A DNA stretch of 64,000 nucleotides, from NCBI RefSeq assembly GCF_002159175.1, contig NZ_NFGZ01000001.1, forward strand, positions 248,001 through 312,000, written 5' to 3'. The DNA comes from Flavonifractor sp. An92. GTDB taxonomy: Bacteria > Bacillota > Clostridia > Oscillospirales > Oscillospiraceae. Position 1 is the stretch's first letter, and every line of letters starts with the position of its first letter. This document shows positions 43,709 through 51,350 of this stretch, piece by piece. Both the position numbers and the translations under genes were made by a program. Below the pieces are notes generated by a model. It did not search any database, was not told the origin of the DNA, and saw only the letters and a program-made list of their open reading frames with translations.

Positions 43709-44858
43709 CCTGGGGTTCCTCCAACGTGAGCTTGATACTCCGCCCGGCATGGGTTCGGGCGCTTTCATAGTGGATGTGGTACTCATAGGACAGCCGCCAC
43801 GCCCGGACATTCAGCCGCATAGCCAGGGCATTGGGTTTCATATCCAGCCCCAGGGCGGCGACAAGTTCCGTGGCCGTCCCTCTCCACTCTGGCCGTTCCG
43901 CCGTTACCAGGGCGGCAACAGCCTCCAACACCGGGTCAGGCGGCTCCTGCCGCAGCTCCGTTTCCCGCCGCTCCAGCTCCCACACAAGCCGTTCCTCGTC
44001 CCGCTTGAGGTAGAGGCGCTGGTCTTGCTGATCCCGCCCAGAAATGTCCAGGGTGGCGGCGTTGTCTGCCCGCCGCTCCTTTTGGAGCAGAAAGGCCCCG
44101 TCTGCCGCACCCAATAAGCCGTTGGTGCCGGAGATCATATCAAACTTATCATCGGCCTGCTGCTTGCGGGTGTGATGTACAACCAGGAGGCAAACCCCGC
44201 TTATATCGGCAAACCGTTTCAGTTTGGTGATTACCTCATAGTCGTTGGCATAGCTGTACTTCTCTGCCCCGGCCTCCCGGATTTTTTGCAGGGTGTCGAT
44301 GATAATAAGCCGGGTGTCCGTGTGTTCCCGGACAAAGCCCTTTAGCTGCTCCTCCAGGCCACCGCCGAGCTGCTTAGCTCCGATGGCAAAGAACAGGTTT
44401 CCGGTACTCTCTACTCCAAACATCCGGTACAACCGCTCCTGTAAGCGACGGTGGTTGTCCTCCAGGGCCAGATAGAGGACTGTCCCCTGGCGCACCTCAT
44501 ACCCCCACAGGGAAAGGCCCATACTCACATGATAGGCAAGCTGGGCCATGAGAAAGGACTTGCCCACCTTGGGAGCGCCCACAAAGAGATATGTCCCCGC
44601 ATAGAGCAGACCGTCTACCACAGGAGGTCTGCCGGGGTACACCTGTTCGTAGAGGTCATTCATAGACACGGTAGGCAGATAGGCCGGGTCATTGACCCGG
44701 CTTATCTGCCGCAGGATTTCCTCCAAATCTCTTTCCGGGGGCTTGTGTTCTGTCACGCCCTCTGCTATACTTTGGTTAGGTTTTTGTGAGAGCGACTGTC
44801 CCCCGTCTGCGCCAACAGGCGGATATGGGGCAGTCGTTTTCTCTTGCAATCTATCCAT
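43704..44858 (-). CDS. RepA-like AAA helicase/ATPase
   Basis: A 384-residue protein with a RecA-fold ATPase of the RSF1010 RepA type. Walker A is VGAPKVGKSF (about 93-102), Walker B is LIIIDTLQK, and VHHTRKQ follows. A winged-helix-like C-terminal domain (about 310-384, GTATELVAALGL) is present. It probably unwinds element DNA during transfer or a short autonomous replication phase. It follows the MobC-like gene by three bases. Confidence 0.85.
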   Translation of the reverse strand: MDRLQEKTTAPYPPVGADGGQSLSQKPNQSIAEGVTEHKPPERDLEEILRQISRVNDPAYLPTVSMNDLYEQVYPGRPPVVDGLLYAGTYLFVGAPKVGKSFLMAQLAYHVSMGLSLWGYEVRQGTVLYLALEDNHRRLQERLYRMFGVESTGNLFFAIGAKQLGGGLEEQLKGFVREHTDTRLIIIDTLQKIREAGAEKYSYANDYEVITKLKRFADISGVCLLVVHHTRKQQADDKFDMISGTNGLLGAADGAFLLQKERRADNAATLDISGRDQQDQRLYLKRDEERLVWELERRETELRQEPPDPVLEAVAALVTAERPEWRGTATELVAALGLDMKPNALAMRLNVRAWRLSYEYHIHYESARTHAGRSIKLTLEEPQA

Positions 44859-44861
44859 CTA

Positions 44862-45182
44862 TCAATCCTCCCTCATGCCGTCCATGATGGCGGCGATCAG
44901 CCGGATGGTGTCCAGCAACTCCCCATCCACGCCATTCCCGGCCTCGATACGCTCCAGTTCTTCCAGAACGGCGGCCAGCTCGTTCCGCAGGGCCTTATAC
45001 ACCCTGGGGTTGCCCTGTACCACCACATCCCGGCACAGCAGCCGTCGGGTGATGTAGTCCTGTTTGGTAAGGCCGGAGAGCCGCACAGCGGTTTCAATTT
45101 CCCTGTCCTCATCCGGGGACACCCGGAAAGCCACAGTTTTGTTTCTCCAGCGGTTGTGTCGGTCAAGATTTTTCACTGACAT
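44862..45182 (-). CDS. MobC-like relaxosome accessory protein
   Basis: A 106-residue protein. The N-terminal part has the ribbon-helix-helix-like pattern NKTVAFRVSPDEDREIETAVRLSGLTKQDYITRRLL, common in plasmid mobilisation proteins of Clostridia; the C-terminal part is helical. It would bind near the transfer origin and help the relaxase. It follows the integrase stop by three bases, so integration and mobilisation genes form one operon. Confidence 0.8.
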   Translation of the reverse strand: MSVKNLDRHNRWRNKTVAFRVSPDEDREIETAVRLSGLTKQDYITRRLLCRDVVVQGNPRVYKALRNELAAVLEELERIEAGNGVDGELLDTIRLIAAIMDGMRED

Positions 45183-45185
45183 GAT

Positions 45186-46262
45186 TTAGGCCCCCTTTCG
45201 CTCCATGTCCAGTTTGTCCGCCATCTCCGCCTGCCGGGTGGGGAACAGGTGGGCGTAGCGGTAGGTAATATCAATGCTTTCATGTCCCACCCGGTCAGCG
45301 ATTGCCAGGGCCGTAAAGCCCATGTCAATGAGCAGCGAAATGTGGGAGTGCCTCAGGTCGTGTATTCTGATCCGCTTTACCCCGGCCTCTTTCGCACCCC
45401 TGTCCATCTCCCGGTGGAGGTAGGATTTTGTCACCGTGAAAATGCGGTCGGTGGGCTTCACCCCATACAGGCTCTTGATATAGTCTCGCATTTCTTCACA
45501 GAGGAAAGCGGGCATTTGAATGACCCGGTTGCTCTTAGGGGTCTTGGGGTCGGTAATCACATCCTTGCCCTTAATCCGCTGGTAGGACTTGGAGATGGTG
45601 ACGGTCTGTTTCTCAAAGTCGAAGTCGCCAGGAGTGAGGGCCAGCAGCTCCCCCTCCCGGACGCCGCACCAGTAGAGCATTTCAAAGGCGTAATAGGAAA
45701 GGGGCTTGTCCATCATGGCCTCGGCGAATTTCAGATACTCCGCCTTTGTCCAGAACAGCATTTCCCGTCCCTTTGGCTTTCCCATATTGCCCGCCTGGGC
45801 AGCGGGATTGACCTTTAGATTGTAGTGCCGTACCGCATGGTTGAACACGGCGCTCAACTGATTGTGCAGCGTTTTTAAGTACACCGGAGAGTAGGGCTTG
45901 CCGTTCTTGTCCCGGTAACCCAGCATTTCATTCTGCCAGGCGATGACCTCCTTGGAGTGAATGTCGCACATCTTCCGCTTGCCGAAGTACGGCACCAACT
46001 TCTTGTAGAGGATATGCTCTTTCGTCCCCCAGGTGTTTTCCTTGATACGGCCTTTCATGTCCGCCACATAGACAGCCACGAAGTTTTCAAAGGTCATTTC
46101 CAGGTCGGCGGTCTGTTGTTGCAGGAATGTCCGCTCCCACTCCAGAGCCTCCCGCTTGGTGGGAAAGCCCCGTTTCATTTTCTTTACTTTCTTGCCCGTC
46201 CAGTCCTCGTAGTAAAAGGACGCATACCATGTGCCCTTTGCCTTGTCTTTGTATGCCGGCAT
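45186..46262 (-). CDS. int: Tyrosine-type site-specific integrase
   Basis: A 358-residue recombinase that starts at the ATG after GGAGGGAACC. N-terminal arm-binding domain (about 1-50, AYKDKAKGTWYASFYYEDWTG), SAM-like core domain (about 55-155), catalytic domain with R202 (CGVREGELL), H301-x-x-R304 (HDLRHSH), G-H 326-327 and the nucleophile Y336 (RYAHLF). All catalytic residues are present, so it should be active. It recognises the guaA 3' end at the neighbouring boundary. Confidence 0.95.
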   Translation of the reverse strand: MPAYKDKAKGTWYASFYYEDWTGKKVKKMKRGFPTKREALEWERTFLQQQTADLEMTFENFVAVYVADMKGRIKENTWGTKEHILYKKLVPYFGKRKMCDIHSKEVIAWQNEMLGYRDKNGKPYSPVYLKTLHNQLSAVFNHAVRHYNLKVNPAAQAGNMGKPKGREMLFWTKAEYLKFAEAMMDKPLSYYAFEMLYWCGVREGELLALTPGDFDFEKQTVTISKSYQRIKGKDVITDPKTPKSNRVIQMPAFLCEEMRDYIKSLYGVKPTDRIFTVTKSYLHREMDRGAKEAGVKRIRIHDLRHSHISLLIDMGFTALAIADRVGHESIDITYRYAHLFPTRQAEMADKLDMERKGA

Positions 46263-46275
46263 TGTGGTTCCCTCC

Positions 46276-46464
46276 TTATTGTCTGTCCCGCAGCCCATAG
46301 AATTTTTCCTCGAAGTAGCGCCTGCTTACCCGTCCGGGAATGGTGAGAAAGCCTTTTTTCTTCAGCTCCTCGTTCATCTCCCGCACCAGCTTGTAGGCGT
46401 AGGGCTTGGAAATGCCCAGCTCCCTGGCGACCTCCTCTGCTCTCACAAACAGCTCCTTTTCCAT
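46276..46464 (-). CDS. xis: Excisionase-like HTH protein
   Basis: A 62-residue protein starting at the ATG at 46464, seven bases after GGAGG. RAEEVARELGISKPYAYKLVREMN is a winged-HTH of the MerR-like excisionase type, followed by a basic tail. It lies 13 bases upstream of the integrase gene. It would direct excision by bending DNA at the element ends; the shared 18-base repeat near its gene and at the left end is a candidate binding site. Confidence 0.82.
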   Translation of the reverse strand: MEKELFVRAEEVARELGISKPYAYKLVREMNEELKKKGFLTIPGRVSRRYFEEKFYGLRDRQ

Positions 46465-46486
46465 GGTCAGCACCTCCTTATTTTAG

Positions 46487-46607
46487 TTTCGCAAATATGT
46501 TAATGTCACCATCTTCATTATACATTAACATAAGTGTTAATGTCAAGAATTTATTTCGCATTTTTGTTAAAGATTATCTTGCATCTTTCGCTTTTTTGCG
46601 CTATACT
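46487..46607. promoter_or_regulatory. Divergent control region of xis-int operon and XRE repressor
   Basis: Reverse promoter: TTGACA (46546-46541) and TATAAT (46522-46517), spacing 18, reading to xis. The operator ATTAACA-4-TGTTAAT (46524-46541) sits between these hexamers. Forward promoter: TTGCAT (46579-46584) and TATACT (46602-46607), spacing 17, reading to the XRE gene. TGTTAATGTCA occurs twice (46498-46508, 46535-46545). This is a typical phage-like switch: the repressor would block xis-int. Confidence 0.75.
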
Positions 46608-46630
46608 ATTGGCAAAGGCGGTGGGATATT

Positions 46631-47188
46631 ATGACAGTCGGAGACAAGATAAAGAAAATCCGCACCTTTCGAGGCATGACACAAAAGGAATTGGGGCTTG
46701 CTATCGGCTTTGAGGAAAAGGGAGCGGACAACCGGATCGCCCAGTATGAGACGAATTACCGTGTTCCGAAACGGGAACTGCTGGACAAGATGGCCGAGGC
46801 GCTGCGGGTAGACCGCCAGAACTTCTACACCATCGCCCCCGGCTCTGCCGAGGACTTCATGCGGACATTCTTCTGGCTGGACGAGGACAGCCCTGGCGCT
46901 ATCCGCCTGTTCCAACTTGTCCGCAATCCGGGCAGAGCAGGGGCCGCTGATGATACCGCTGTACGGTACAATGATAGCGATGACTGGCCCGCACACCCTC
47001 CCGTGGGTATGTACTTCCAGTATGGCCTTGTGGACGAGTTCATGCGGGAATGGCTTTTTCGTCAGCAGGAGTTACACGCCGGGGAGATCACCAGGGAAGA
47101 GTATTTTGAATGGAAACTCAACTGGCCCCATACCTGCGACGATGGCCTGGAAAGCGAATATTATATCCCTTGGCGGAAAAATAAATAA
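46631..47188 (+). CDS. XRE-family repressor of the element
   Basis: A 185-residue protein. The N-terminal HTH (about 5-60) reads RTFRGMTQKELGLAIGFEEKGADNRIAQYE. The C-terminal part (about 75-185) is acidic and unassigned. It is transcribed away from xis-int, with shared operators in the gap, so it probably keeps excision and transfer genes off. A perfect terminator follows. Confidence 0.85.
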   Translation: MTVGDKIKKIRTFRGMTQKELGLAIGFEEKGADNRIAQYETNYRVPKRELLDKMAEALRVDRQNFYTIAPGSAEDFMRTFFWLDEDSPGAIRLFQLVRNPGRAGAADDTAVRYNDSDDWPAHPPVGMYFQYGLVDEFMREWLFRQQELHAGEITREEYFEWKLNWPHTCDDGLESEYYIPWRKNK

Positions 47189-47200
47189 GACAAGCAAAAA

Positions 47201-47241
47201 AACCGCCCTGCTGAATTTGTCGTTCAGCAGGGCGGTTTTGC
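47201..47241. terminator. Bidirectional terminator at right end of element
   Basis: A 15-bp perfect stem (47201-47215 with 47223-47237, 7-base loop), A-rich before and TTTT after. It ends the XRE transcript and, on the reverse strand, would also stop the guaA transcript, replacing the terminator left behind at 38421. Confidence 0.9.
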
Positions 47242-47288
47242 TTGTCCTTTTGGGATTTTTCTCTTGAGAATACCGGGCGGACACAAAT

Positions 47289-47307
47289 AGTATCAATCCA
47301 GTATCAA
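47289..47307. repeat. Right-end integrase arm-site candidates
   Basis: AGTATCAA at 47289-47296 and 47300-47307, 11 bases apart, match the pair at the left end (38626-38643). They lie about 60 bases inside the right boundary. Confidence 0.6.
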
Positions 47308-47365
47308 GAGCAGTATGGACGGGCAAAAAAGCCTGTATTCATGCGGGTTTTCGCCGTTTCGAGCG

Positions 47366-47378
47366 TCATTCCCATTCG
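47366..47378. other. Right attachment site candidate (attR)
   Basis: The last 13 bases of guaA (reverse-strand CGAATGGGAATGA), of which 11 are repeated at 38511-38523. Integration at this position rebuilds an intact guaA end, as other guaA-directed elements do. Confidence 0.7.
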
Positions 47379-48655
47379 ATGGTGCCGCTGGGCTTGGGCG
47401 TCAGGTCGTAGAGCACGCGGTTGACGCCCTTGACCTCATTGGTGATGCGGTGGGTGATCTTCTGCAGCAGGATAAAGGGCACATCCTCCACCGTGGCGGT
47501 CATGGCGTCCACCGTGTTCACCGCACGCAGGATCACCGGCCAGTCGAAGGTCCGGGCATTGTCCCGCACGCCCACCGACTTGAAATCGGGCACCACGGTA
47601 AAGTACTGCCACACCTTGCCCTCCAGGCCGGCGTTGCGGAACTCCTCCCGCAGGATGGCGTCGCTCTCCCGCACCGCCTCCAGGCGGTCCCGGGTGATGG
47701 CGCCCAGGCAGCGCACGCCCAGGCCGGGGCCGGGGAAGGGCTGGCGGTACACCATGCTGTCGGGCAGTCCCAGCGCCGCGCCGCAGGCGCGGACCTCGTC
47801 CTTGAAGAGCATCTTCAGAGGCTCCACCAGTTCAAAGTTCAGGTCCTCCGGCAGGCCGCCCACGTTGTGGTGGCTCTTCACCGCCTTGACCGTCTTGGTG
47901 CCGCTCTCGATGATGTCGGGGTAGATGGTGCCCTGAGCCAGGAAGTCGATGCCGTCCAGCTTGCGGGCCTCCTCCTCAAAGACGCGGATGAACTCCTCGC
48001 CGATGATCTTGCGCTTGCGCTCCGGCTCGGCCACGCCGGCCAGCTTGTCCAGGAAGCGGTCCACCGCATCCACGTAGATGAGGTTGGCGTCCATCTGGTT
48101 GCGGAACACCTCCACCACCTGCTCCGGCTCGCCCTTGCGCAGCAGGCCGTGGTTCACGTGGACGCAGGTGAGCTGCTTGCCGATGGCCTTGATGAGCAGC
48201 GCCGCCACCACCGACGAGTCCACGCCGCCGCTGAGGGCCAGCAGCACCTTCTTGTCCCCCACCTGCCGCCGGATCAGCTCCACCTGGTCGGCGATGAAGT
48301 TCTCCATATTCCAGTTGGCCTCCGCACCGCACAGGCCAAAGACGAAGTTGGACAGGACCTGCTTCCGCTCCTCCGGATCGGCGGGCCAGGGCTTGTCCCC
48401 CTTGTGGTCGGCCAGCAGCACCGGCACAGGAGCGTTGTAGATGTCTTTGGATACGTCGATCTCCACGCCGTCCACCACCCGGTTGGGGCCGCCGTTGAGA
48501 ATGATGCCCTTCACATTGGGCAGAGCGGCCAGCTCCTCTGCGGTGATGTCGTGGGGATGGATCTCGCTGTAAACGCCAAGGGCCCGGATCTCGCGTGCCA
48601 GACGAGGATTCTCCTCGCTGCCCAGATCCAGAATAAGGATCATATCCTGCTTCAA
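47366..48655 (-). CDS. guaA: GMP synthase with shortened, catalytically incomplete amidotransferase domain
   Basis: 429 residues from the TTG at 48655 (eight bases after GGAGG); ATG 48643 is the alternative. It makes GMP from XMP, ATP and a nitrogen donor. The synthetase part is complete: P-loop LSGGVDSSVV (141-150), RKIIGEEFIRVFE, LAQGTIYPDIIESG, SHHNVGGLP, RQPFPGPGLG and the C-terminal KPSGTIEWE. The amidotransferase part has only the first strand block (MILILDLGSEEN...GIILNGGPN) and then jumps to SNFVFGLCGAE. About 85 residues, including the nucleophile Cys (GICYG) and the His-Glu pair (FHPE), are absent. There is no frameshift. It may use free ammonia. Confidence 0.93.
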   Translation of the reverse strand: MKQDMILILDLGSEENPRLAREIRALGVYSEIHPHDITAEELAALPNVKGIILNGGPNRVVDGVEIDVSKDIYNAPVPVLLADHKGDKPWPADPEERKQVLSNFVFGLCGAEANWNMENFIADQVELIRRQVGDKKVLLALSGGVDSSVVAALLIKAIGKQLTCVHVNHGLLRKGEPEQVVEVFRNQMDANLIYVDAVDRFLDKLAGVAEPERKRKIIGEEFIRVFEEEARKLDGIDFLAQGTIYPDIIESGTKTVKAVKSHHNVGGLPEDLNFELVEPLKMLFKDEVRACGAALGLPDSMVYRQPFPGPGLGVRCLGAITRDRLEAVRESDAILREEFRNAGLEGKVWQYFTVVPDFKSVGVRDNARTFDWPVILRAVNTVDAMTATVEDVPFILLQKITHRITNEVKGVNRVLYDLTPKPSGTIEWE

Positions 48656-48724
48656 GTCGGTTTCCTCCCTCAATAAAATCAGTGGGGATGCGGTGCGCGG
48701 GCACAGCTTTTTACTACGCTCTCT

Positions 48725-48753
48725 ATCATAGAAGATTTTGATGCTATTTACAA
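48725..48753 (-). promoter_or_regulatory. Promoter of guaA
   Basis: On the reverse strand TTGTAA (48753-48748) and TATGAT (48730-48725) are 17 bases apart. The leader of about 60 bases is too short for a purine riboswitch. Confidence 0.7.
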
Positions 48754-48947
48754 GTTCTTCTTGCAACTTTTTCCCTTGACTTCGCCCGATTTCGGCCGGC
48801 CGCTGCGGAACCAACTTTGGTTTTCTATATTTTCTCAATCGGAATCTCCGATATACCAATTATTTCCCGGAAGATTGTGAATTTTTAGTCAATCCTGCCG
48901 AATGTGGTCCCATTCCGCCTTCCCATAATTTCTACGGGGAAAAACCG

Positions 48948-48976
48948 TTGACTTTAGAGCCAAAATCATCTATCCT
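48948..48976 (+). promoter_or_regulatory. Promoter of ptsI
   Basis: TTGACT (48948-48953) and TATCCT (48971-48976), spacing 17, about 40 bases before the ribosome binding site AAGGAGG of ptsI. The rest of the 369-base gap between guaA and ptsI holds only promoter-type AT-rich sequence. Confidence 0.6.
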
Positions 48977-49024
48977 TAAACATATGCATTTTCATATCCT
49001 CGTATGATATAAGGAGGACTTTTT

Positions 49025-50695
49025 ATGGTCACCATTCAAGGTAAGGGTGTCTCCTCTGGCGTAGCCATCGGACCCCTGTATTTCTACCGCCGGACCAGCA
49101 GCAACATCCGCCGCTACACCGTGGAGGACACGCAGGCCGAGTGGCAGCGCTTCAAGGACGCCCAGACCAGCGCCATCGAGCAGCTGGGCGAGCTGGCCGA
49201 GAAGGCCCGGGCCGAGGCCGGTGACGACGCCGCTCTGCTCTTTGAGACCCATCAGATGATGGCGGAGGACCAGGACTACGAGGAGACCATCCAGGAGCTC
49301 ATCCAGGAGCAGGCCCTCAACGCCGAGGCCGCCGTCACCGACACCTCCGCCCAGTTCGCGGAGATGTTCGCGTCCATGGATGACGAGTATATGCAGGCCC
49401 GCTCCGCCGACGTCAAGGACGTCTCCCGGCGCATCATCGGCATCCTCCAGGGCGCCGAGGACGGCGGCATCAACAGCCCGGTCCCCGTGGTGCTGGCCGC
49501 TGACGACCTGGCCCCCAGTGAGACCGTGCAGCTGGACAAGAGCAAGATCCTCGGCTTCATCACCGCCGGCGGCTCCTCCTCCAGCCACACCGCTATTCTG
49601 GCCCGCACCATGGGCATCCCCGCCATCATCGGCGTGGGCGACGCCATGAAGCCCGAGATGGAAGGCCGCGAGATCATCCTGGACGGCGGCACCGGCGAGG
49701 CCGTGGTGGAGGCCGATCCCCTCATCCGGGAGACCATGCTGAAGAAGCGTGAGGAGCAGCTGGAGCTCAAGCGCCTGCTGGAGACCCTGAAGGGCCAGGA
49801 GAACGTCACGCTGGACGGCCAGAAGGTGAAGGTCTACTGCAACATCGGCACCCCCCAGGACGTGCCCGCCGTGAAGAACAACGACGGCGGCGGCATCGGC
49901 CTGTTCCGCAGCGAGTTCCTCTATCTCCAGTGCGACGACTATCCCGATGAGGAGATGCAGTTCCAGGCCTACCGGGAGGTCCTCTCCGCCATGGAGGGCA
50001 AGATGGTCATCATCCGCACCCTGGACATCGGCGCGGACAAGCAGATCGGCTATTTCAATCTGGACAAGGAAGAGAACCCCGCCATGGGCATGCGCGCCCT
50101 GCGCATCTGCCTGACCCGGCCGGAGATCTTCCGCACCCAGCTGCGGGCCCTGTACCGCGCCTCCGCCTACGGCAAGCTGGGCATCATGTTCCCCATGGTC
50201 ACCAGCCTGTGGGAGGTCCAGGAGTGCCGCCGCGCCTGCCAGGCCGTGGCTCAGGAGCTGGAGGACGAGGGTATCCCCTACGACAAGACCGGCATCCAGA
50301 TCGGCATCATGGTGGAGACCCCTGCCGCTGTGGTCATGAGCGATCAGCTGGCCCGGGCGGTGGACTTCTTCAGCATCGGCACCAACGACCTGACCCAGTA
50401 CACCCTGGCCTGCGACCGGCAGTCCAGCACCCTGGGCAAGTTCTTTGATCCCCACCACCCCGCCGTGCTGCGGTCCATCAAGACCGTGGTGGACAACGCC
50501 CACCGCTACGGCAAGTGGGTGGGCATCTGCGGCGAGCTGGCCGCCGACCTGGAGCTCACCGAGACCTTCCTGGCCATTGGCGTGGACGAGCTCAGTGTCA
50601 GCCCCAGCGCGGTGCTGCCTCTGCGCAACGCCATCCGCAAGACCGACGTGAGCAAGATCCGCAAGTCGGTCATGGCCGACCTGCTCTTCCCCTAA
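49025..50695 (+). CDS. ptsI: Phosphoenolpyruvate-protein phosphotransferase (PTS enzyme I)
   Basis: A 556-residue cytoplasmic enzyme that passes phosphate from PEP to HPr and so powers PTS sugar uptake. The HPr-binding and phospho-His domain contains GGSSSHTAILARTMGIPAIIG with the active His at about 189. The PEP-binding barrel contains GGGIGLFRSEFLY, FRTQLRALYRAS and SIGTNDLTQY with the catalytic region CGELAAD (Cys near 502). Start follows AAGGAGG. No ptsH is next to it. Confidence 0.95.
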   Translation: MVTIQGKGVSSGVAIGPLYFYRRTSSNIRRYTVEDTQAEWQRFKDAQTSAIEQLGELAEKARAEAGDDAALLFETHQMMAEDQDYEETIQELIQEQALNAEAAVTDTSAQFAEMFASMDDEYMQARSADVKDVSRRIIGILQGAEDGGINSPVPVVLAADDLAPSETVQLDKSKILGFITAGGSSSSHTAILARTMGIPAIIGVGDAMKPEMEGREIILDGGTGEAVVEADPLIRETMLKKREEQLELKRLLETLKGQENVTLDGQKVKVYCNIGTPQDVPAVKNNDGGGIGLFRSEFLYLQCDDYPDEEMQFQAYREVLSAMEGKMVIIRTLDIGADKQIGYFNLDKEENPAMGMRALRICLTRPEIFRTQLRALYRASAYGKLGIMFPMVTSLWEVQECRRACQAVAQELEDEGIPYDKTGIQIGIMVETPAAVVMSDQLARAVDFFSIGTNDLTQYTLACDRQSSTLGKFFDPHHPAVLRSIKTVVDNAHRYGKWVGICGELAADLELTETFLAIGVDELSVSPSAVLPLRNAIRKTDVSKIRKSVMADLLFP

Positions 50696-50707
50696 TCGAA
50701 AAAACGA

Positions 50708-50741
50708 GGGACACGGCAAATTGCCGTGTCCCTTTTCTTTT
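50708..50741 (+). terminator. Terminator of ptsI
   Basis: A 10-bp perfect stem (50708-50717 with 50723-50732, 5-base loop) followed by TTTTCTTTT. Confidence 0.88.
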
Positions 50742-50764
50742 ACTCTCCTCTTCGGGCCGGAAAC

Positions 50765-50796
50765 AAAAAAGAGAGACACGCATCTGCGTGTCTCTC
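50765..50796 (-). terminator. Terminator of tRNA-Gln gene
   Basis: On the reverse strand an 11-bp stem (50796-50786 with 50781-50771, 4-base loop) is followed by TTTTTTG. Confidence 0.88.
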
Positions 50797-50798
50797 TT

Positions 50799-50872
50799 TG
50801 GCAGCGGGTGAAGGATTCGAACCCTCACATACAGAGTCAGAGTCTGCTGTGCTACCCTTACACAAACCCGCT
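50799..50872 (-). tRNA. tRNA-Gln (anticodon CTG)
   Basis: A 74-base cloverleaf including the encoded CCA. Acceptor arms AGCGGGT/ACCCGCT, D stem GTGT/GCAC, anticodon stem GCAGA/TCTGT with loop CTCTGAC (anticodon CTG, reads CAG), and T arm with GGTTCGAATCC. Has its own promoter and terminator. Confidence 0.95.
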
Positions 50873-50913
50873 ATTTGGTTTTTCGCATTGGCCTCTTGCC
50901 GAGCGCAGGATTT

Positions 50914-50941
50914 ATTATAACAGAAAGCCGCAGAAAGTCAA
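50914..50941 (-). promoter_or_regulatory. Promoter of tRNA-Gln
   Basis: On the reverse strand TTGACT (50941-50936) and TATAAT (50919-50914), spacing 16, 42 bases before the tRNA. Confidence 0.8.
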
Positions 50942-50982
50942 GCACTATTTTCAAGTTTTTTCGAAAAATTTTTTGACCCCCA

Positions 50983-51026
50983 AAAAGAACCGGCAGGCGG
51001 TCCCCCGACGGGGCCCGTCTGCCGGT
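50983..51026 (-). terminator. Terminator after the small Asn/Lys-rich gene
   Basis: On the reverse strand CCGGCAG (51026-51020) pairs with 50997-50991 around a GC-rich centre and is followed by TTCTTTTT, just after the stop at 51033. Confidence 0.75.
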
Positions 51027-51032
51027 CTGGCC

Positions 51033-51173
51033 TTAATACTTGCTGGTGGGCTCGCTTTTGTTCTGCGCGCCGTTGTGCTTGCAGTTCTGAGCGCTGCCGC
51101 TCTGCTTCTGGTCCTGAGCGGCGGGATTCTTGGCCTTGTTGCTCTTACGGAGATCATTGCCGTTGCTCTGCAT
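51033..51173 (-). CDS. Small hydrophilic Asn/Lys/Gln-rich protein
   Basis: A 46-residue protein starting at the ATG at 51173, after GAGGTGA, and ending NKSEPTSKY. Composition is dominated by Asn, Lys, Gln, Ser and Ala, with one Cys and no hydrophobic stretch. It has its own ribosome binding site and terminator, so I take it as a real gene. It recalls small acid-soluble spore-type proteins in composition, but I cannot assign it. Confidence 0.6.
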   Translation of the reverse strand: MQSNGNDLRKSNKAKNPAAQDQKQSGSAQNCKHNGAQNKSEPTSKY

Positions 51174-51271
51174 GGATCTCACCTCACTTTCCATGGCTCT
51201 AGTCTGCCCAGCTTGTGCCGGCGTCATACCTGCCATGAAAAATAAGGATACAAAACCCCCGCAAAGCGTGC

Positions 51272-51277
51272 TATAAT
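51272..51277 (+). promoter_or_regulatory. -10 element upstream of nrdR
   Basis: A perfect TATAAT, 74 bases before the nrdR start. The -35 (TACAAA, spacing 17) is weak. Confidence 0.5.
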
Positions 51278-51350
51278 ACTCAGGTAGAATGTTTTGAATC
51301 GCCCCGCCGTCCGGGGCTTGTCTGTACGCAGTCAGGGAGGTTGCGCACCT

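Larger units (their letters stand above)
38511..47378. mobile_element. Mobilizable integrated element with tet(W), inserted in guaA 3' end
   Basis: About 8.9 kb bounded by two imperfect copies of the guaA 3' end. Contents from right to left: XRE repressor (forward), then reverse-strand excisionase, tyrosine integrase, MobC-like protein, RepA-like helicase, MobV relaxase, tet(W) and a methyltransferase. There is no type IV secretion or coupling gene, so it must be mobilised by a helper. Base composition is mixed, with an AT-rich left end and methyltransferase and a GC-rich repeat region, unlike the flanking chromosome. Paired short repeats inside both ends look like integrase binding sites. 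Confidence 0.88.

Noticed and set aside
48656-49024. Purine riboswitch upstream of guaA
   Set aside because: The guaA promoter at 48725-48753 leaves only about 60 bases of leader, and no conserved purine-riboswitch core is seen.
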